A DNA stretch of 24,295 nucleotides from DATFGK01 sp046712825 (GCA_046712825.1 JBKKCR010000197.1:1-24295); one strand, 5' to 3'; shown: positions 8,040 through 16,461, counted from the stretch's first letter. Numbers and translations are program-made. The notes: generated by a model from the sequence alone, not told the origin.

Positions 8040-9410
8040 CTAGTCCTCGGCGTCCTGATCCCCGCCTACCCCACGCTCCGGCTTCCAGTACTTCTTTCCT
8101 TCGAAGCCCTCGGGCATGTAGGTCTGCTCGACCTGTGCCCCGGGGTGGGCGTGCGGGTATTTATACCCCTCCCCGTGCCCGAGAGCCTTGGCGCCGGGAT
8201 AATGCGCGTCGCGCAGGTGGCCCGGAACGGAGCCCTGACCTTCCTTCTCGACGTCGGACATCGCGTCCCCGATGGCGCGGATCACCGCGTTCGACTTCGG
8301 GGCCGTCGCGAGATAGACGACCCCCTGCGCGAGGTTGAGCTGTACCTCCGGCAGACCGACGTACTCGACCGCCTGTGCGGCTGCGGTCGCGACGACGAGC
8401 GCCATCGGATCGGCCTGACCGACGTCCTCGGAGGCGAAGATCACCATCCGCCGTGCGATGAATCGCGGGTCCTCGCCGGAATGGATCATGCGCGCGAGCC
8501 ATGCGAGCGCCGCGTCGGGATCGGAGCCGCGCATGGCCTTGATGAATGCGGAAACGATGTCGTAGTGCTGATCACCGGCCCGGTCGTACCGGACGAGACG
8601 CTGGCGGAGCGCTTCCTCGACGTCTCCCACGGCGAGCGCTCCGTCGCCGCGCGCCGTCGCGCGGTCGGCCGCAGCCTCGAGCGCGTTCAGCGCCACCCGA
8701 GCGTCGCCCTCGGCCTTGCCGGCGAGGTGATCGAGCACTTCGTCGCTCGCGCGCACCCGGCCGCTCAGCCCTCGCTCGGGTTCCGCGACCGCTCGCTCGA
8801 GGATCGCGCGCACCTCTTCCCGGGTCAGCGGCTCGAGCCGGAACAGCAGGCTCCGCGACAGCAGCGGCGAGGTAACGCTGAAGAACGGGTTCTCGGTCGT
8901 CGCTCCGATGAAGACGACCCATCCGGCTTCGACCCCCGGCAGCAACGCATCCTGTTGCGTGCGGCTGAATCGGTGGACCTCGTCGATGAACAAGATCGTT
9001 CGACGTCCGGCGCCTTGGAGCCGCTCGCGTGCCTCGGCCATCACGGCGCGGACGTCCGCGACGCCGGAGGTCACCGCCGACAACTGCTCGAAATGGGCGC
9101 TGGTGGCCTCGGCGACGATGTGGGCAAGCGACGTCTTCCCGGTTCCGGGCGGTCCGTACAGCAGCACGGAGCGGAGCTTGTCTTCCTCGATCAGCCCGCG
9201 CAGGACGCTGCCCGCCCCGAGGAGGTGGGACTGCCCTATCAGCTCGTCGAGGTTCCGCGGGCGCATCCGGGCGGCGAGCGGCGCGGAAGCGCCGGCGGGC
9301 CCGGGCGGTCCACTCTGGGCCCCCGTGCGGCCGGGCGGGCGTCGGCCGCGCTTGGCGCCGGCGCCGCCTCCGCCGAACAGCGTCGGCTCGGATCCGGGAG
9401 CAGGGTTCAT
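8040..9410 (-). CDS. rarA: Replication-associated recombination protein A (RarA/MgsA AAA+ ATPase)
   Basis: An AAA+ ATPase of the clamp-loader-like group that acts at stalled replication forks. The 456-residue protein has Walker A GPPGTGKT (86-93), Walker B with DEVHRF (143-148), a sensor region GATTENPFFSVTSPLLSR (169-186), and the family-specific C-terminal oligomerisation part with RMVIFASEDVGQADP and the YPHAHPG region near the end. Residues 1-45 form a Gly/Pro/Arg-rich extension containing TLFGG, longer than in E. coli and perhaps a flexible partner-binding tail. The ATG at 9408-9410 overlaps the aspS stop by four bases; the open frame continues upstream only as an out-of-phase reading of aspS. 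Confidence 0.95.
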   Translation of the reverse strand: MNPAPGSEPTLFGGGGAGAKRGRRPPGRTGAQSGPPGPAGASAPLAARMRPRNLDELIGQSHLLGAGSVLRGLIEEDKLRSVLLYGPPGTGKTSLAHIVAEATSAHFEQLSAVTSGVADVRAVMAEARERLQGAGRRTILFIDEVHRFSRTQQDALLPGVEAGWVVFIGATTENPFFSVTSPLLSRSLLFRLEPLTREEVRAILERAVAEPERGLSGRVRASDEVLDHLAGKAEGDARVALNALEAAADRATARGDGALAVGDVEEALRQRLVRYDRAGDQHYDIVSAFIKAMRGSDPDAALAWLARMIHSGEDPRFIARRMVIFASEDVGQADPMALVVATAAAQAVEYVGLPEVQLNLAQGVVYLATAPKSNAVIRAIGDAMSDVEKEGQGSVPGHLRDAHYPGAKALGHGEGYKYPHAHPGAQVEQTYMPEGFEGKKYWKPERGVGGDQDAED

Positions 9411-11155
9411 GGCTCGATCGTCTTTATCCCCAACTCCCGCAGCGCCTTCGCGTCGACCGGCGTGGGCGCTCCGGTCAGCGGGTCGACCCCCGACTGGATC
9501 TTCGGGAACGCGATCACCTCTCGGATCGAGTCGCGGCCGGCCATCAGCATCGCGATGCGATCGATCCCCAGTGCGATGCCGCCGTGCGGCGGCGGGCCGT
9601 ACGCGAAGGCCTCGAGCAGGAAGTCGAACTCGGACGGATCCCGCTTCAGCGCCTCGAGCACCCGCTCCTGCACGTCGCGACGGTGGATACGGATGCTGCC
9701 CCCACCCAGCTCGATGCCGTTCAGAACGAGGTCGTACGCCCGGGCCTTCACGGCGCCCGGATCGTCGGTCATCTGCTCGATCGACCCCTGTGGCGATGTG
9801 AACGGATGGTGGACGGATACCCAGCGCTGATCCTCTTCGTCCCATTCGAACAGCGGCGGGTCGGTCATCCAGAGGAAGCTCCAAAGGCCTTCCGGGACGA
9901 GACCTCGCTCCGCCGCGATGTGCGTACGCAATGCGCCGAGCACCGTCCGCGCGACCGGCGTGGCGTCGGCGACCACGAGCGCGATATCGCCGTCCATTAC
10001 CCCGAGCGCGGATCGCAACTCGGCTGCTTGCGGCTCGGTCACGAACTTGGCGAGGGGAGAGTCGACGCCCTCCTTCGTGAACCGGAACCAGGCGAGGCCT
10101 TTCGCGCCACGTTCCATCGCGAGCTGCTCCAGCCGCTTGAGGTCGGTCTTGGTCATCTCGCCGACCCCGCGAACCCCGATGCCGAGGATGGAACCGTCCG
10201 ATCCCATGACCTTCTTGAAGATGCCGAGCGTCGTGTCGGCGAACACCGGCTGCAGATCGGTGAGCTCCATCTCGTAGCGGAGGTCGGGCTTGTCGCTGCC
10301 GTACCGGCGCATGCACTCGTCGTACGTGAGGCGCGGGAACGGCGGTTCGAGGTCGACGCCGAGCAGCTCGCGCCACAGCGAGACCATCAGCGCCTCCGTC
10401 AGATCCTGTACGTCCGGCTCCTCGACGAACGACATCTCGAGGTCGAGCTGGATGAACTCGAGCTGCCGGTCGGCGCGGAGGTCCTCGTCCCGCCAGCAGG
10501 GTGCGATCTGGTAGTAGCGCTCGAAGCCCGACACCATGAGCAGCTGCTTGAAGAGTTGCGGCGACTGCGGAAGCGCGTAGAACGATCCGCGCTGGAGGCG
10601 GCTCGGGACGAGGAAGTCGCGTGCTCCCTCCGGCGTCGAACGCGTTAGCGTTGGGGTCTGGATCTCGGCGAAGCCGCGCTCGTCGAGGAAGTTCCTGATG
10701 CCGCGGGTGACGCCGTGGCGCAGGCGCAGGCCTCGCTGCATGATCGGACGACGAAGGTCGAGGTAGCGATATCGCAACCGCGTCGTCTCGTCGGCCTCCA
10801 GGTCGTCCTCGATCACGAACGGCGGCGTGAGGCTCTCGGAAAGCACCTCCAGCCCGGAGGCACGCACCTCGATCTCGCCGGTGGGAAGCTTGGGGTTCTC
10901 GGTGCCCGGCTTCCGTTTGGCGACCGTGCCGGTTATCAGGACGCAGAACTCGCGGTCGATGCCCGAGTGCGCGCGCTCCGCCGCCTCGGGCGCTTGTTGG
11001 GGATGGAACACGACCTGCACCGTCCCGGATGCGTCCCGGAGGTCCACGAAGACCACGCCCTTGTGGTCGCGCACGTGATGGACCCAGCCCGCCAGCGTTA
11101 CCGCCGACCCGTCGTGCTCGGCCCTGAGCTCTCCAGCCCCGTGCGTGCGCATCAT
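9407..11155 (-). CDS. aspS: Aspartyl-tRNA synthetase, probably non-discriminating (Asp/Asn)
   Basis: A bacterial-type class IIb synthetase of 582 residues. The OB-fold anticodon-binding domain lies at about 1-110, motif 2 at 220-236 (CWRDEDLRADRQLEFIQ), and motif 3 includes GIALGIDRIAML with Arg533. The GAD insertion domain, expected between motifs 2 and 3 in this type, fits the length. Two anticodon-domain positions associated with charging both tRNA-Asp and tRNA-Asn appear as His31 (RDHKG) and Gly84 (KPGTENP). If so, Asn-tRNA would be completed by the amidotransferase GatCAB, which is not in this window. The start was taken at the ATG (11153-11155) that overlaps the hisS stop by four bases; a second ATG follows directly. 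Confidence 0.95.
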   Translation of the reverse strand: MMRTHGAGELRAEHDGSAVTLAGWVHHVRDHKGVVFVDLRDASGTVQVVFHPQQAPEAAERAHSGIDREFCVLITGTVAKRKPGTENPKLPTGEIEVRASGLEVLSESLTPPFVIEDDLEADETTRLRYRYLDLRRPIMQRGLRLRHGVTRGIRNFLDERGFAEIQTPTLTRSTPEGARDFLVPSRLQRGSFYALPQSPQLFKQLLMVSGFERYYQIAPCWRDEDLRADRQLEFIQLDLEMSFVEEPDVQDLTEALMVSLWRELLGVDLEPPFPRLTYDECMRRYGSDKPDLRYEMELTDLQPVFADTTLGIFKKVMGSDGSILGIGVRGVGEMTKTDLKRLEQLAMERGAKGLAWFRFTKEGVDSPLAKFVTEPQAAELRSALGVMDGDIALVVADATPVARTVLGALRTHIAAERGLVPEGLWSFLWMTDPPLFEWDEEDQRWVSVHHPFTSPQGSIEQMTDDPGAVKARAYDLVLNGIELGGGSIRIHRRDVQERVLEALKRDPSEFDFLLEAFAYGPPPHGGIALGIDRIAMLMAGRDSIREVIAFPKIQSGVDPLTGAPTPVDAKALRELGIKTIEP

Positions 11156-12423
11156 CGGAGGCGCTCCCCCATCCGCACGGCGACGGCGTCGAGCGGGACG
11201 GCCTCTTGCTCGCCGGAGGTCATCTCGCGCAGGGTGACGGTGCCGGCCTCGCGCTCGGCGGAGCCGATCAGCGCCGCGAAGCGCGCGGCGAGCTTGTCGG
11301 CAACCTTGAGGTTGTTCTTCAAAGACCGCTCGACGTACGGCAGGTCCGCCGCGAGCCCGGCCTCGCGGATCGCCCGGACGAGACCGATCGCCAGTGGCCG
11401 TTCCTCGTTGGAAAGCGGCACCACGTAACAGTCGAGACGCGCGCCACGCGGCGCCGAGCCGGCGGCCTCCTGTGCCATCAAGATGCGGTCGACGCCCAGG
11501 CCGAAGCCGATGCCGGGCAGCCGGGGTCCGCCGAGCTGCTCGACGAGTCCGTCGTACCGGCCGCCGCCGCCGAGCGCGTTCTGCGCCGCATCGAGCGCGG
11601 CCGATTGGTACTCGAACGTCGTGCGCGTGTAGTAATCGAAGCCGCGCACGAGACGCGGCGCCGGCGTGAACGAGATCCCCGCGTCCTTCAGGTAGCCCTT
11701 CACGGCGTCGAGGTGCTCGCGACAGCCGTCGCACAGGAACTGATCGAGCGTCGGCGCATCGGCGAGGATCTTCTGATCGCGCTCGACCTTGCAATCGAAG
11801 ACGCGCAGCGGGTTCGTATCCATCCGCCGTTGGCAGTCGGCGTCGAGCTCCTCGCGGTGCTTCGACAAGAACTCCTTCAGCGCCGGCACGTATCGGCCAC
11901 GGCATTCGTCGCCGGGGTGACCCATGCTGTTGAGCAAGAGCGAGACCTCGCCGGCGTTCGCGGCCTCGAGCACGCGCAGTCCGGTCTCGACCACCTCCGC
12001 GTCGAGCGCAGCATCCTCCGAGCCTACCGCCTCGATGCCGAGCTGGAAGTGCTGGCGATACCGGCCCTTCTGCGGCCGCTCGTAGCGGAACATCGGCGCC
12101 GCGTAGTAGAGCTTCACCGGAAGCGGGGCGTCGTGCAGATGGTGCGTGACGATCGCGCGCATCACCGGCGCCGTTCCTTCGGGGCGGAGCGTGAGCGAGT
12201 GCCCGCTCCGATCATCGAACGTGTACATCTCCTTCGTCACGATGTCGGTCGCTTCGCCGATGCCGCGAGTGAAGATCTCGGTCGCCTCGAACTCCGGAGT
12301 GATGATCCGCCGGTACCCGGCTCGCTCGAAGATCGCCGACGCCTCGCGCTCGAGCGATGCCAGCCGTTCCGAGAGCGGGGGCAGCAGATCGCGCGTGCCG
12401 CGCGGCGGCTGCGGTGCCGTCAT
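11152..12423 (-). CDS. hisS: Histidyl-tRNA synthetase
   Basis: A class II synthetase that charges tRNA-His, 423 residues, full length. The N-terminus PPRGTRDLLPP is typical. The histidine-specific motifs are LVRGFDYYTR (258-267) and GGGRYDGL (286-293), and motif 3 is GFGLGVDRILMA. The C-terminal anticodon-binding domain includes ERSLKNNLKVADKLAARFA. The ATG at 12421-12423 overlaps the stop of the upstream MBL hydrolase gene by four bases, and its own stop overlaps the aspS start, so three genes in a row are translationally coupled. hisS-aspS pairing is common in Gram-positive bacteria. Confidence 0.97.
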   Translation of the reverse strand: MTAPQPPRGTRDLLPPLSERLASLEREASAIFERAGYRRIITPEFEATEIFTRGIGEATDIVTKEMYTFDDRSGHSLTLRPEGTAPVMRAIVTHHLHDAPLPVKLYYAAPMFRYERPQKGRYRQHFQLGIEAVGSEDAALDAEVVETGLRVLEAANAGEVSLLLNSMGHPGDECRGRYVPALKEFLSKHREELDADCQRRMDTNPLRVFDCKVERDQKILADAPTLDQFLCDGCREHLDAVKGYLKDAGISFTPAPRLVRGFDYYTRTTFEYQSAALDAAQNALGGGGRYDGLVEQLGGPRLPGIGFGLGVDRILMAQEAAGSAPRGARLDCYVVPLSNEERPLAIGLVRAIREAGLAADLPYVERSLKNNLKVADKLAARFAALIGSAEREAGTVTLREMTSGEQEAVPLDAVAVRMGERLR

Positions 12424-13112
12424 AGGCCGAGCAGACGCGGCAGCTCGCCGCTCGCGTCGGCGAGGACGAACGGGTTCGTCCGGCGCTCGATCCCCACGGT
12501 CGTCTCCGGGCCGTGTCCGGACAGGATGACCGTGTCGTCGTCCAGCGGGAGCACGACGCGTCGGATCGACTCCATCAACTCGTCGAGTGAGCCGCCTGGG
12601 AAATCGGTCCGTCCGATCGAGCCCTGGAAGATCAGGTCGCCGGAGAAGAGGATGCCGTTGGTCAGGAACACGCAATGGCCCGGCGTGTGCCCGGGAGTGT
12701 GCCGCGTCTCGAGCTCGAGGTCCCCGAACGCGAAGCGGTCGCCGTCGGCGAGGTCGCGGACGTCCGCCGGCGTCTCGACCTGCATCTTCCCCATGCCCAT
12801 CCGCCCCAGCGCCGCGCCGGGGTCGTCCAGCATGTAGCGGTCCTCCGGATGGATGTACGCGGGCACGCCGGCGGTGTTCGCGACCTCGGCGGCGTTCCAG
12901 ATGTGGTCGATGTGGCCGTGCGTGAGGAGCACCGACTTCAGCGTCAGGCCGAGCGCGGCGAGCCGCTCCGCGATGAGCGGCGCGGCGTCCTGACCGGGGT
13001 CGATGACCACCGCGGCGTCGCCGGCTTTCGCGGCGGCGATGTAGGTGTTCGAGGCGAAAACACCCAGCGTGTAGCCCTCGACGATGCGCTGGTCCTCCAT
13101 ATCGCGGGGCAT
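12420..13112 (-). CDS. MBL-fold metallohydrolase, glyoxalase II-like
   Basis: A 230-residue metallo-beta-lactamase-fold hydrolase. Metal-site motifs are THGHIDH (64-70), GHTPGH (141-146), the bridging Asp159 in FSGDLIF, and His200 in SGHGPET. The GSIGRTDFPGG stretch is typical of the YcbL/GloB-like hydroxyacylglutathione hydrolase group; the true substrate in actinobacteria, which often lack glutathione, is unknown. The gene precedes hisS in many actinobacteria. Two starts are possible, ATG at 13112 or, four codons later, ATG at 13100. A TANNNT-type box (TAGGAT, 13111-13116) overlaps the first and would favour the second; neither has a good ribosome-binding site. Confidence 0.9.
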   Translation of the reverse strand: MPRDMEDQRIVEGYTLGVFASNTYIAAAKAGDAAVVIDPGQDAAPLIAERLAALGLTLKSVLLTHGHIDHIWNAAEVANTAGVPAYIHPEDRYMLDDPGAALGRMGMGKMQVETPADVRDLADGDRFAFGDLELETRHTPGHTPGHCVFLTNGILFSGDLIFQGSIGRTDFPGGSLDELMESIRRVVLPLDDDTVILSGHGPETTVGIERRTNPFVLADASGELPRLLGL

Positions 13113-13149
13113 CCTATCGCCTGGATCATCGGAGAGGGCGCGCTCATCC

Positions 13150-13165
13150 GCCTGCTCGTGCAGGC
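13150..13165 (-). terminator. GC-rich hairpin in the gap between dtd and the MBL hydrolase gene
   Basis: A perfect 6-base stem GCCTGC/GCAGGC with a TCGT loop lies downstream of dtd and upstream of the MBL hydrolase gene. No T-tract follows. It could mark the end of the relA-dtd transcript, but this rests only on position and pairing. Confidence 0.25.
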
Positions 13166-13191
13166 CTTCGAACTCCCCGTTGGGCCCTCCA

Positions 13192-13265
13192 GTTGCGTTT
13201 GGGGGTGCTATACACGCTGAAACGCAACAGTGATGTAGGCCGTGTTGCGTTTGCGCTTGCTATAC
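13192..13265. repeat. Repeat cluster: two 22-base direct repeats with an inverted core copy between them
   Basis: Copies at 13192-13213 and 13244-13265 share 19 of 22 bases: both begin GTTGCGTTTG and both end TGCTATAC. Between them, AAACGCAAC (13220-13228) is an exact inverted copy of GTTGCGTTT. The middle arm can pair with the left copy (9-base stem, 19-base loop) or the right copy (9-base stem, 15-base loop), but not both. The cluster lies 80 to 153 bases upstream of the MBL-hisS-aspS-rarA run. It may be a pair of operator sites or a switchable leader structure. No known recombination site or mobile element was recognised. Confidence 0.65.
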
Positions 13266-13313
13266 GACCGGAAGGCCATCAGGACGCGTTCGGCAGACGC
13301 GGGCTCCCCCGTG

Positions 13314-13763
13314 CTAGAAGCCCTTCTCGGAATCGAGAAGGATCGTCACCGGGCCGTCGTTGATCAGCTCAACGTCCATCATCGCGCCGAACCGGCCCTC
13401 TGCGACGGTCACGCCCGCGTCGCGCAATGCATCAGCTACGGCGCGGACGAGCGGCTCCGCCTGCTCCGGGCGGGCGGCATCGACGAACGAGGGTCGCCGG
13501 CCCTTGCGGGCGTCGCCGTGCAAGGTGAATTGCGAGACGACGAGCACGGCTCCCCCGACGTCTTCCAATGAGCGGTTCATGTTCTGCTCGTCGTCGGGAA
13601 AGATCCGCAGGCCTCGGAGCTTTTCAGCGAGCCACGTCGCGTCGGCTTCTGCGTCTCGCACCCCGACGCCGACCAGCACGACGAGCCCTCGGCCGATCTC
13701 GCCCACGGCCTCGCCGTCGACGCGCACGCACGCGCGCGAGCATCGCTGGACGACGGCGCGCAA
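13314..13763 (-). CDS. dtd: D-aminoacyl-tRNA deacylase
   Basis: It hydrolyses D-amino acids (and glycine on tRNA-Ala) from tRNA, acting as a chirality checkpoint. The chosen TTG start at 13761-13763 gives 149 residues, matching the family's roughly 145-150, and the expected N-terminus MRAVVQR. It lies 7 bases after the relA stop. An ATG at 13832 would add 23 residues and overlap relA by 62 bases. Active-site motifs are SQFTLHGD (77-84) and NDGPVT (135-140, with the cross-subunit Gly-Pro). Residues 8 and 12 are Cys where the family more often has Val/Ser. No clear ribosome-binding site is seen, so translation probably depends on relA. Confidence 0.92.
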   Translation of the reverse strand: MRAVVQRCSRACVRVDGEAVGEIGRGLVVLVGVGVRDAEADATWLAEKLRGLRIFPDDEQNMNRSLEDVGGAVLVVSQFTLHGDARKGRRPSFVDAARPEQAEPLVRAVADALRDAGVTVAEGRFGAMMDVELINDGPVTILLDSEKGF

Positions 13764-13770
13764 GAGCGCG

Positions 13771-16026
13771 TCAGTTGCCGGCTCGGCTGCCGGCCCGGCC
13801 GGGTACGATCCGGTACGCGTCGAACACCGCATCCACCCGCTTCACCGACGCGATGATGTGCTCGAGGTGCGCCGGGTCGGCCAGCTCGACGGTGAACTTG
13901 AGTGCGGCGGTGCGGGTCTTGGGGTTGGTCATCGAGGACGTCGACAAGATGTTCACGCCGAGGTCTGAGATCGTGGTCGCGACGTCGCGCAGGAGCTTGG
14001 TTCGGTCCAGCGCCTCGACGAGGATCGCGACCTGGAACGTCGTCGGCCGTTGCGAATCCCACGAAACCTCGAGCAGCCGCCCCGCCTCGGCGGCCAGCGC
14101 TTTCCCGTTGGGGCAGTCGGCGCGGTGCACCGACACGCCGCGGCCACGGGTAACGAAGCCGATGATCGTGTCCCCCGGCACCGGTGTGCAGCAGCGAGCG
14201 AGGCGCGCGAGGACGTCGTCGAGCCCCTTCACGATGACGCCGTGCTCCGACGAAGGACGCATGCGCACGGGCGTCGGCACGTTCGCCAGGACGTCCTCCT
14301 CCTCCACGACTTCGTGCGCGATCCGCTGCGCGACGGTCGGCGCGGCGACGTGGCCCTCGCCGATCGACGCCTCGAGGGCCTCCACGGAGCGGTGGCCGAG
14401 CTCCTTCGCAACGCCGGCCAACGCGTCCGACTTGAGCGTCTCCTGGATCGACAGCCCCTCCCGGCGCAGAGCGCGTATCAGCTCGTCCCGGCCACGCTCC
14501 ACCGCGTCCTCGCGCCGCTCGCGGCTGAACCATTGGCGGATCTTGCTCCGCGCGCGCGGCGTCGCCACGAGCTTGAGCCAGTCCTGCGACGGGCTGGCGG
14601 TCGGAGCCTTGCTCGTCAGCACCTCCACCGTGTCGCCGGTTTCGAGCTGGTAGTCGAGCGGGACAAGCCGGCCGTTCACGCGTCCGCCGATACACCGGTG
14701 CCCCACCTCGGTGTGGATCGCGTACGCGAAGTCGATCGGCGTCGATGAACGGGGGAAAGACAGCACGTCGCCCTTCGGCGTGAACACGAACACCTCGTCC
14801 GCGTAGAGGTCGATCTTGAGACTCTCCATGAACTCCCGCGGGTCGGAGAGCTCGCGCTGCCATTCGAGCATCTGCTGGAGCCACGCGAGATCCGCCTCAC
14901 CGCGTCCGGCTTTGCCGTCCTTGTATTTCCAGTGAGCGGAGATGCCCGTCTGCGCGGTGCCGTGCATCGCGTGCGTGCGGATCTGGATCTCGAGCGGTCT
15001 GCCGCCGAGTCCGAGGACCGCGGTGTGCAACGATTGATACATGTTGAACTTGGGCATCGCGATGTAGTCCTTGAAGCGGCCGGGGATCGGCCGCCACAGC
15101 GCGTGGATCGCGCCGAGCGCCGCGTAGCAGTCCCGCACGTTGTCGACGAGAACGCGGATCCCGACCAAGTCGAAGATCTCTCCGAACTCCTTGCCTCTCA
15201 CGATCATCTTCTCGTAGATCGAGTAGTAGTGCTTCGGACGGCCGCTGACTTCGGCTTTGATCTTCGTGCGCTTCAGCGCGTCGTCGAGCTCGGAAACGAC
15301 CCCGCGGAGGAGCTCATCGCGCTCCGGCTGGCGTTCCTCGACCATGCGGACGATCTCATCGAACTGCTTCGGGTACAGGGTGGCGAACGAGAGGTCCTCG
15401 AGCTGCCAGCGGATCTGGTGGATGCCCAGCCGGTTCGCCAGCGGCGAGAAGACCTCGAGCGTCTCGCGGGCCTTCGCTTCCTGCTTGTCGCGCGGCATGT
15501 GGCCGATGGTCCGCATGTTGTGGAGGCGATCGGCGAGCTTGATGTAGAGGACGCGGATGTCCTTCGCCATCGCGAGCATCATCTTGCGGATGTTCTCCGC
15601 CTGATGCTGTTCGCTCGTGCGGAACTCGATCTTGTCCAGCTTGGTGAGCCCGTCGATGATCAGCCGGACCTCGGCGCCGAACTCGCCTTCGATGTCGTCG
15701 AGCGTCAGCGGGGTGTCCTCGACCACGTCGTGGAGGAGCGACGCGACGATCGTGGTCGTGTCCGGCCACAGGTCCGACATGATGTTCGCGACGGCGAGCG
15801 GATGCTCGATGAACTGCTCGCCCGACGCGCGGAACTGGTCTCGGTGCGACTGGGCGGCGTACTCGTACGCTTTCTGGATGAGCTTCGCGTCGGCTTTGGG
15901 ACTCGTGGCTTTGAGGCGCTTCAGGAGGGCGTCGAGGCCGTGGTCGGGTGAGATCTCGACCGGCCGGAGGCGGGAGAGGACCCCGCGGCGCTTTCCGCCG
16001 TCCTCGGGCGCGAAACGCTCCTCCAT
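13771..16026 (-). CDS. relA: Bifunctional (p)ppGpp synthetase/hydrolase Rel
   Basis: It makes and degrades the stringent-response alarmone (p)ppGpp. The 751 residues hold, in order: an HD hydrolase domain with intact ligands (His61, His85, His99-Asp100, Glu103-Asp104 in LLHDVVEDT), a synthetase domain with GRPKHYYSIYEKM and the RFKD motif at 317-320, a TGS domain (about 405-465), a conserved-cysteine region (RCCTPVPGD and HRADCPN), and a C-terminal ACT domain (about 662-745). RXKD rather than EXDD, plus the intact HD site, marks it as the bifunctional Rel type. The ATG at 16026 has no ribosome-binding site but a TACAAT box 7 bases upstream, so the mRNA may be leaderless. dtd follows directly. 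Confidence 0.97.
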   Translation of the reverse strand: MEERFAPEDGGKRRGVLSRLRPVEISPDHGLDALLKRLKATSPKADAKLIQKAYEYAAQSHRDQFRASGEQFIEHPLAVANIMSDLWPDTTTIVASLLHDVVEDTPLTLDDIEGEFGAEVRLIIDGLTKLDKIEFRTSEQHQAENIRKMMLAMAKDIRVLYIKLADRLHNMRTIGHMPRDKQEAKARETLEVFSPLANRLGIHQIRWQLEDLSFATLYPKQFDEIVRMVEERQPERDELLRGVVSELDDALKRTKIKAEVSGRPKHYYSIYEKMIVRGKEFGEIFDLVGIRVLVDNVRDCYAALGAIHALWRPIPGRFKDYIAMPKFNMYQSLHTAVLGLGGRPLEIQIRTHAMHGTAQTGISAHWKYKDGKAGRGEADLAWLQQMLEWQRELSDPREFMESLKIDLYADEVFVFTPKGDVLSFPRSSTPIDFAYAIHTEVGHRCIGGRVNGRLVPLDYQLETGDTVEVLTSKAPTASPSQDWLKLVATPRARSKIRQWFSRERREDAVERGRDELIRALRREGLSIQETLKSDALAGVAKELGHRSVEALEASIGEGHVAAPTVAQRIAHEVVEEEDVLANVPTPVRMRPSSEHGVIVKGLDDVLARLARCCTPVPGDTIIGFVTRGRGVSVHRADCPNGKALAAEAGRLLEVSWDSQRPTTFQVAILVEALDRTKLLRDVATTISDLGVNILSTSSMTNPKTRTAALKFTVELADPAHLEHIIASVKRVDAVFDAYRIVPGRAGSRAGN

Positions 16027-16033
16027 GGTGGAG

Positions 16034-16039
16034 ATTGTA
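16034..16039 (-). promoter_or_regulatory. Candidate -10 box for leaderless relA transcript
   Basis: On the minus strand TACAAT ends 7 bases before the relA ATG (16024-16026), the spacing expected if transcription starts on the A of the start codon. No -35 box is evident and no purine-rich ribosome-binding site fits in the gap. This is the closest match to the sigma-70 -10 consensus next to a gene in this window. Confidence 0.6.
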
Positions 16040-16070
16040 GAGGAACGATCACCGCGCGGACGGGGGCCCG

Positions 16071-16085
16071 CCCCGAAGGTCGGGG
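16071..16085 (-). terminator. GC-rich hairpin after the small membrane protein gene, before relA
   Basis: A perfect 6-base stem CCCCGA/TCGGGG closes a 3-base loop, 2 bases after the stop codon of the upstream gene and about 32 bases before the relA -10 box. No T-tract follows. Its position between a stop codon and a new promoter fits a U-less terminator, though this is inferred. Confidence 0.4.
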
Positions 16086-16087
16086 AT

Positions 16088-16453
16088 CTACCAGCCGCGG
16101 CGGCTGGCTCGGGCGAGCAGCCAGAGGCCGGACAGCGCGACGGCTATCCCGAACCAGGGCACATCGCCCCCGTAGACGAGATCGCCGATGCCGACGCCGA
16201 TCAAGACCGCTCCGAGGACCCAGCTCAGGATCCCGGCGTGCCAGCCGCGGAGCCGCTGGTACAAGGCCGAGCCGAGCAGGATCGCCCCGAACCCCAGCGG
16301 GGTGAGGCCTTCCGGCTGGTCTTTGTCGGGCCAGATGAGCATCGCACCCAGCCAGAGCACGAGCAGCGCAGTGGTGACGCGCTCGACCCGCCGCTCATCC
16401 GCGTCCTTGACGTGGATGACCACGGTCCCATCCGGATTCCGGTAGGCGCGCAC
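16088..16453 (-). CDS. Small four-helix membrane protein of unknown function
   Basis: I do not recognise this 121-residue protein. A short polar N-terminus (MRAYRNPDGTVVIHVKDADE) is followed by four hydrophobic segments at about 27-41, 50-66, 72-93 and 98-114, ending with a basic ASRRGW. The start is inferred as GTG at 16451-16453: TACAAT lies 8 bases before it, which suggests a leaderless message, and codons further upstream run into apt. Codon use resembles its neighbours. It lies alone between apt and relA, where streptomycetes usually have apt directly before relA. A membrane accessory role is possible, but nothing shows it. Confidence 0.65.
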   Translation of the reverse strand: MRAYRNPDGTVVIHVKDADERRVERVTTALLVLWLGAMLIWPDKDQPEGLTPLGFGAILLGSALYQRLRGWHAGILSWVLGAVLIGVGIGDLVYGGDVPWFGIAVALSGLWLLARASRRGW

Positions 16454-16461
16454 GAGCCGAA

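Noticed and set aside
8040..10376. A 778-residue fusion of an aspS-derived segment with RarA
   Set aside because: The first 322 codons are an out-of-phase reading of aspS; the true rarA start overlaps the aspS stop by four bases.
4347..12837. Several long plus-strand open frames (for example 5765-7372, 8001-9830 and 11206-12837)
   Set aside because: Each lies opposite a confidently identified minus-strand gene, has an Asp/Arg/Leu-rich composition typical of GC-rich antisense frames, and shows no family motif.
13162..13195. tRNA-like GTTCGA sequence on the minus strand
   Set aside because: The flanking bases do not form a T-arm stem and no acceptor or anticodon arm is present.
13192..13228. 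Repeat arms as an integron attC or other recombination site
   Set aside because: The core GTTGCGT does not fit GTTRRRY, and there is no integrase or gene cassette nearby.
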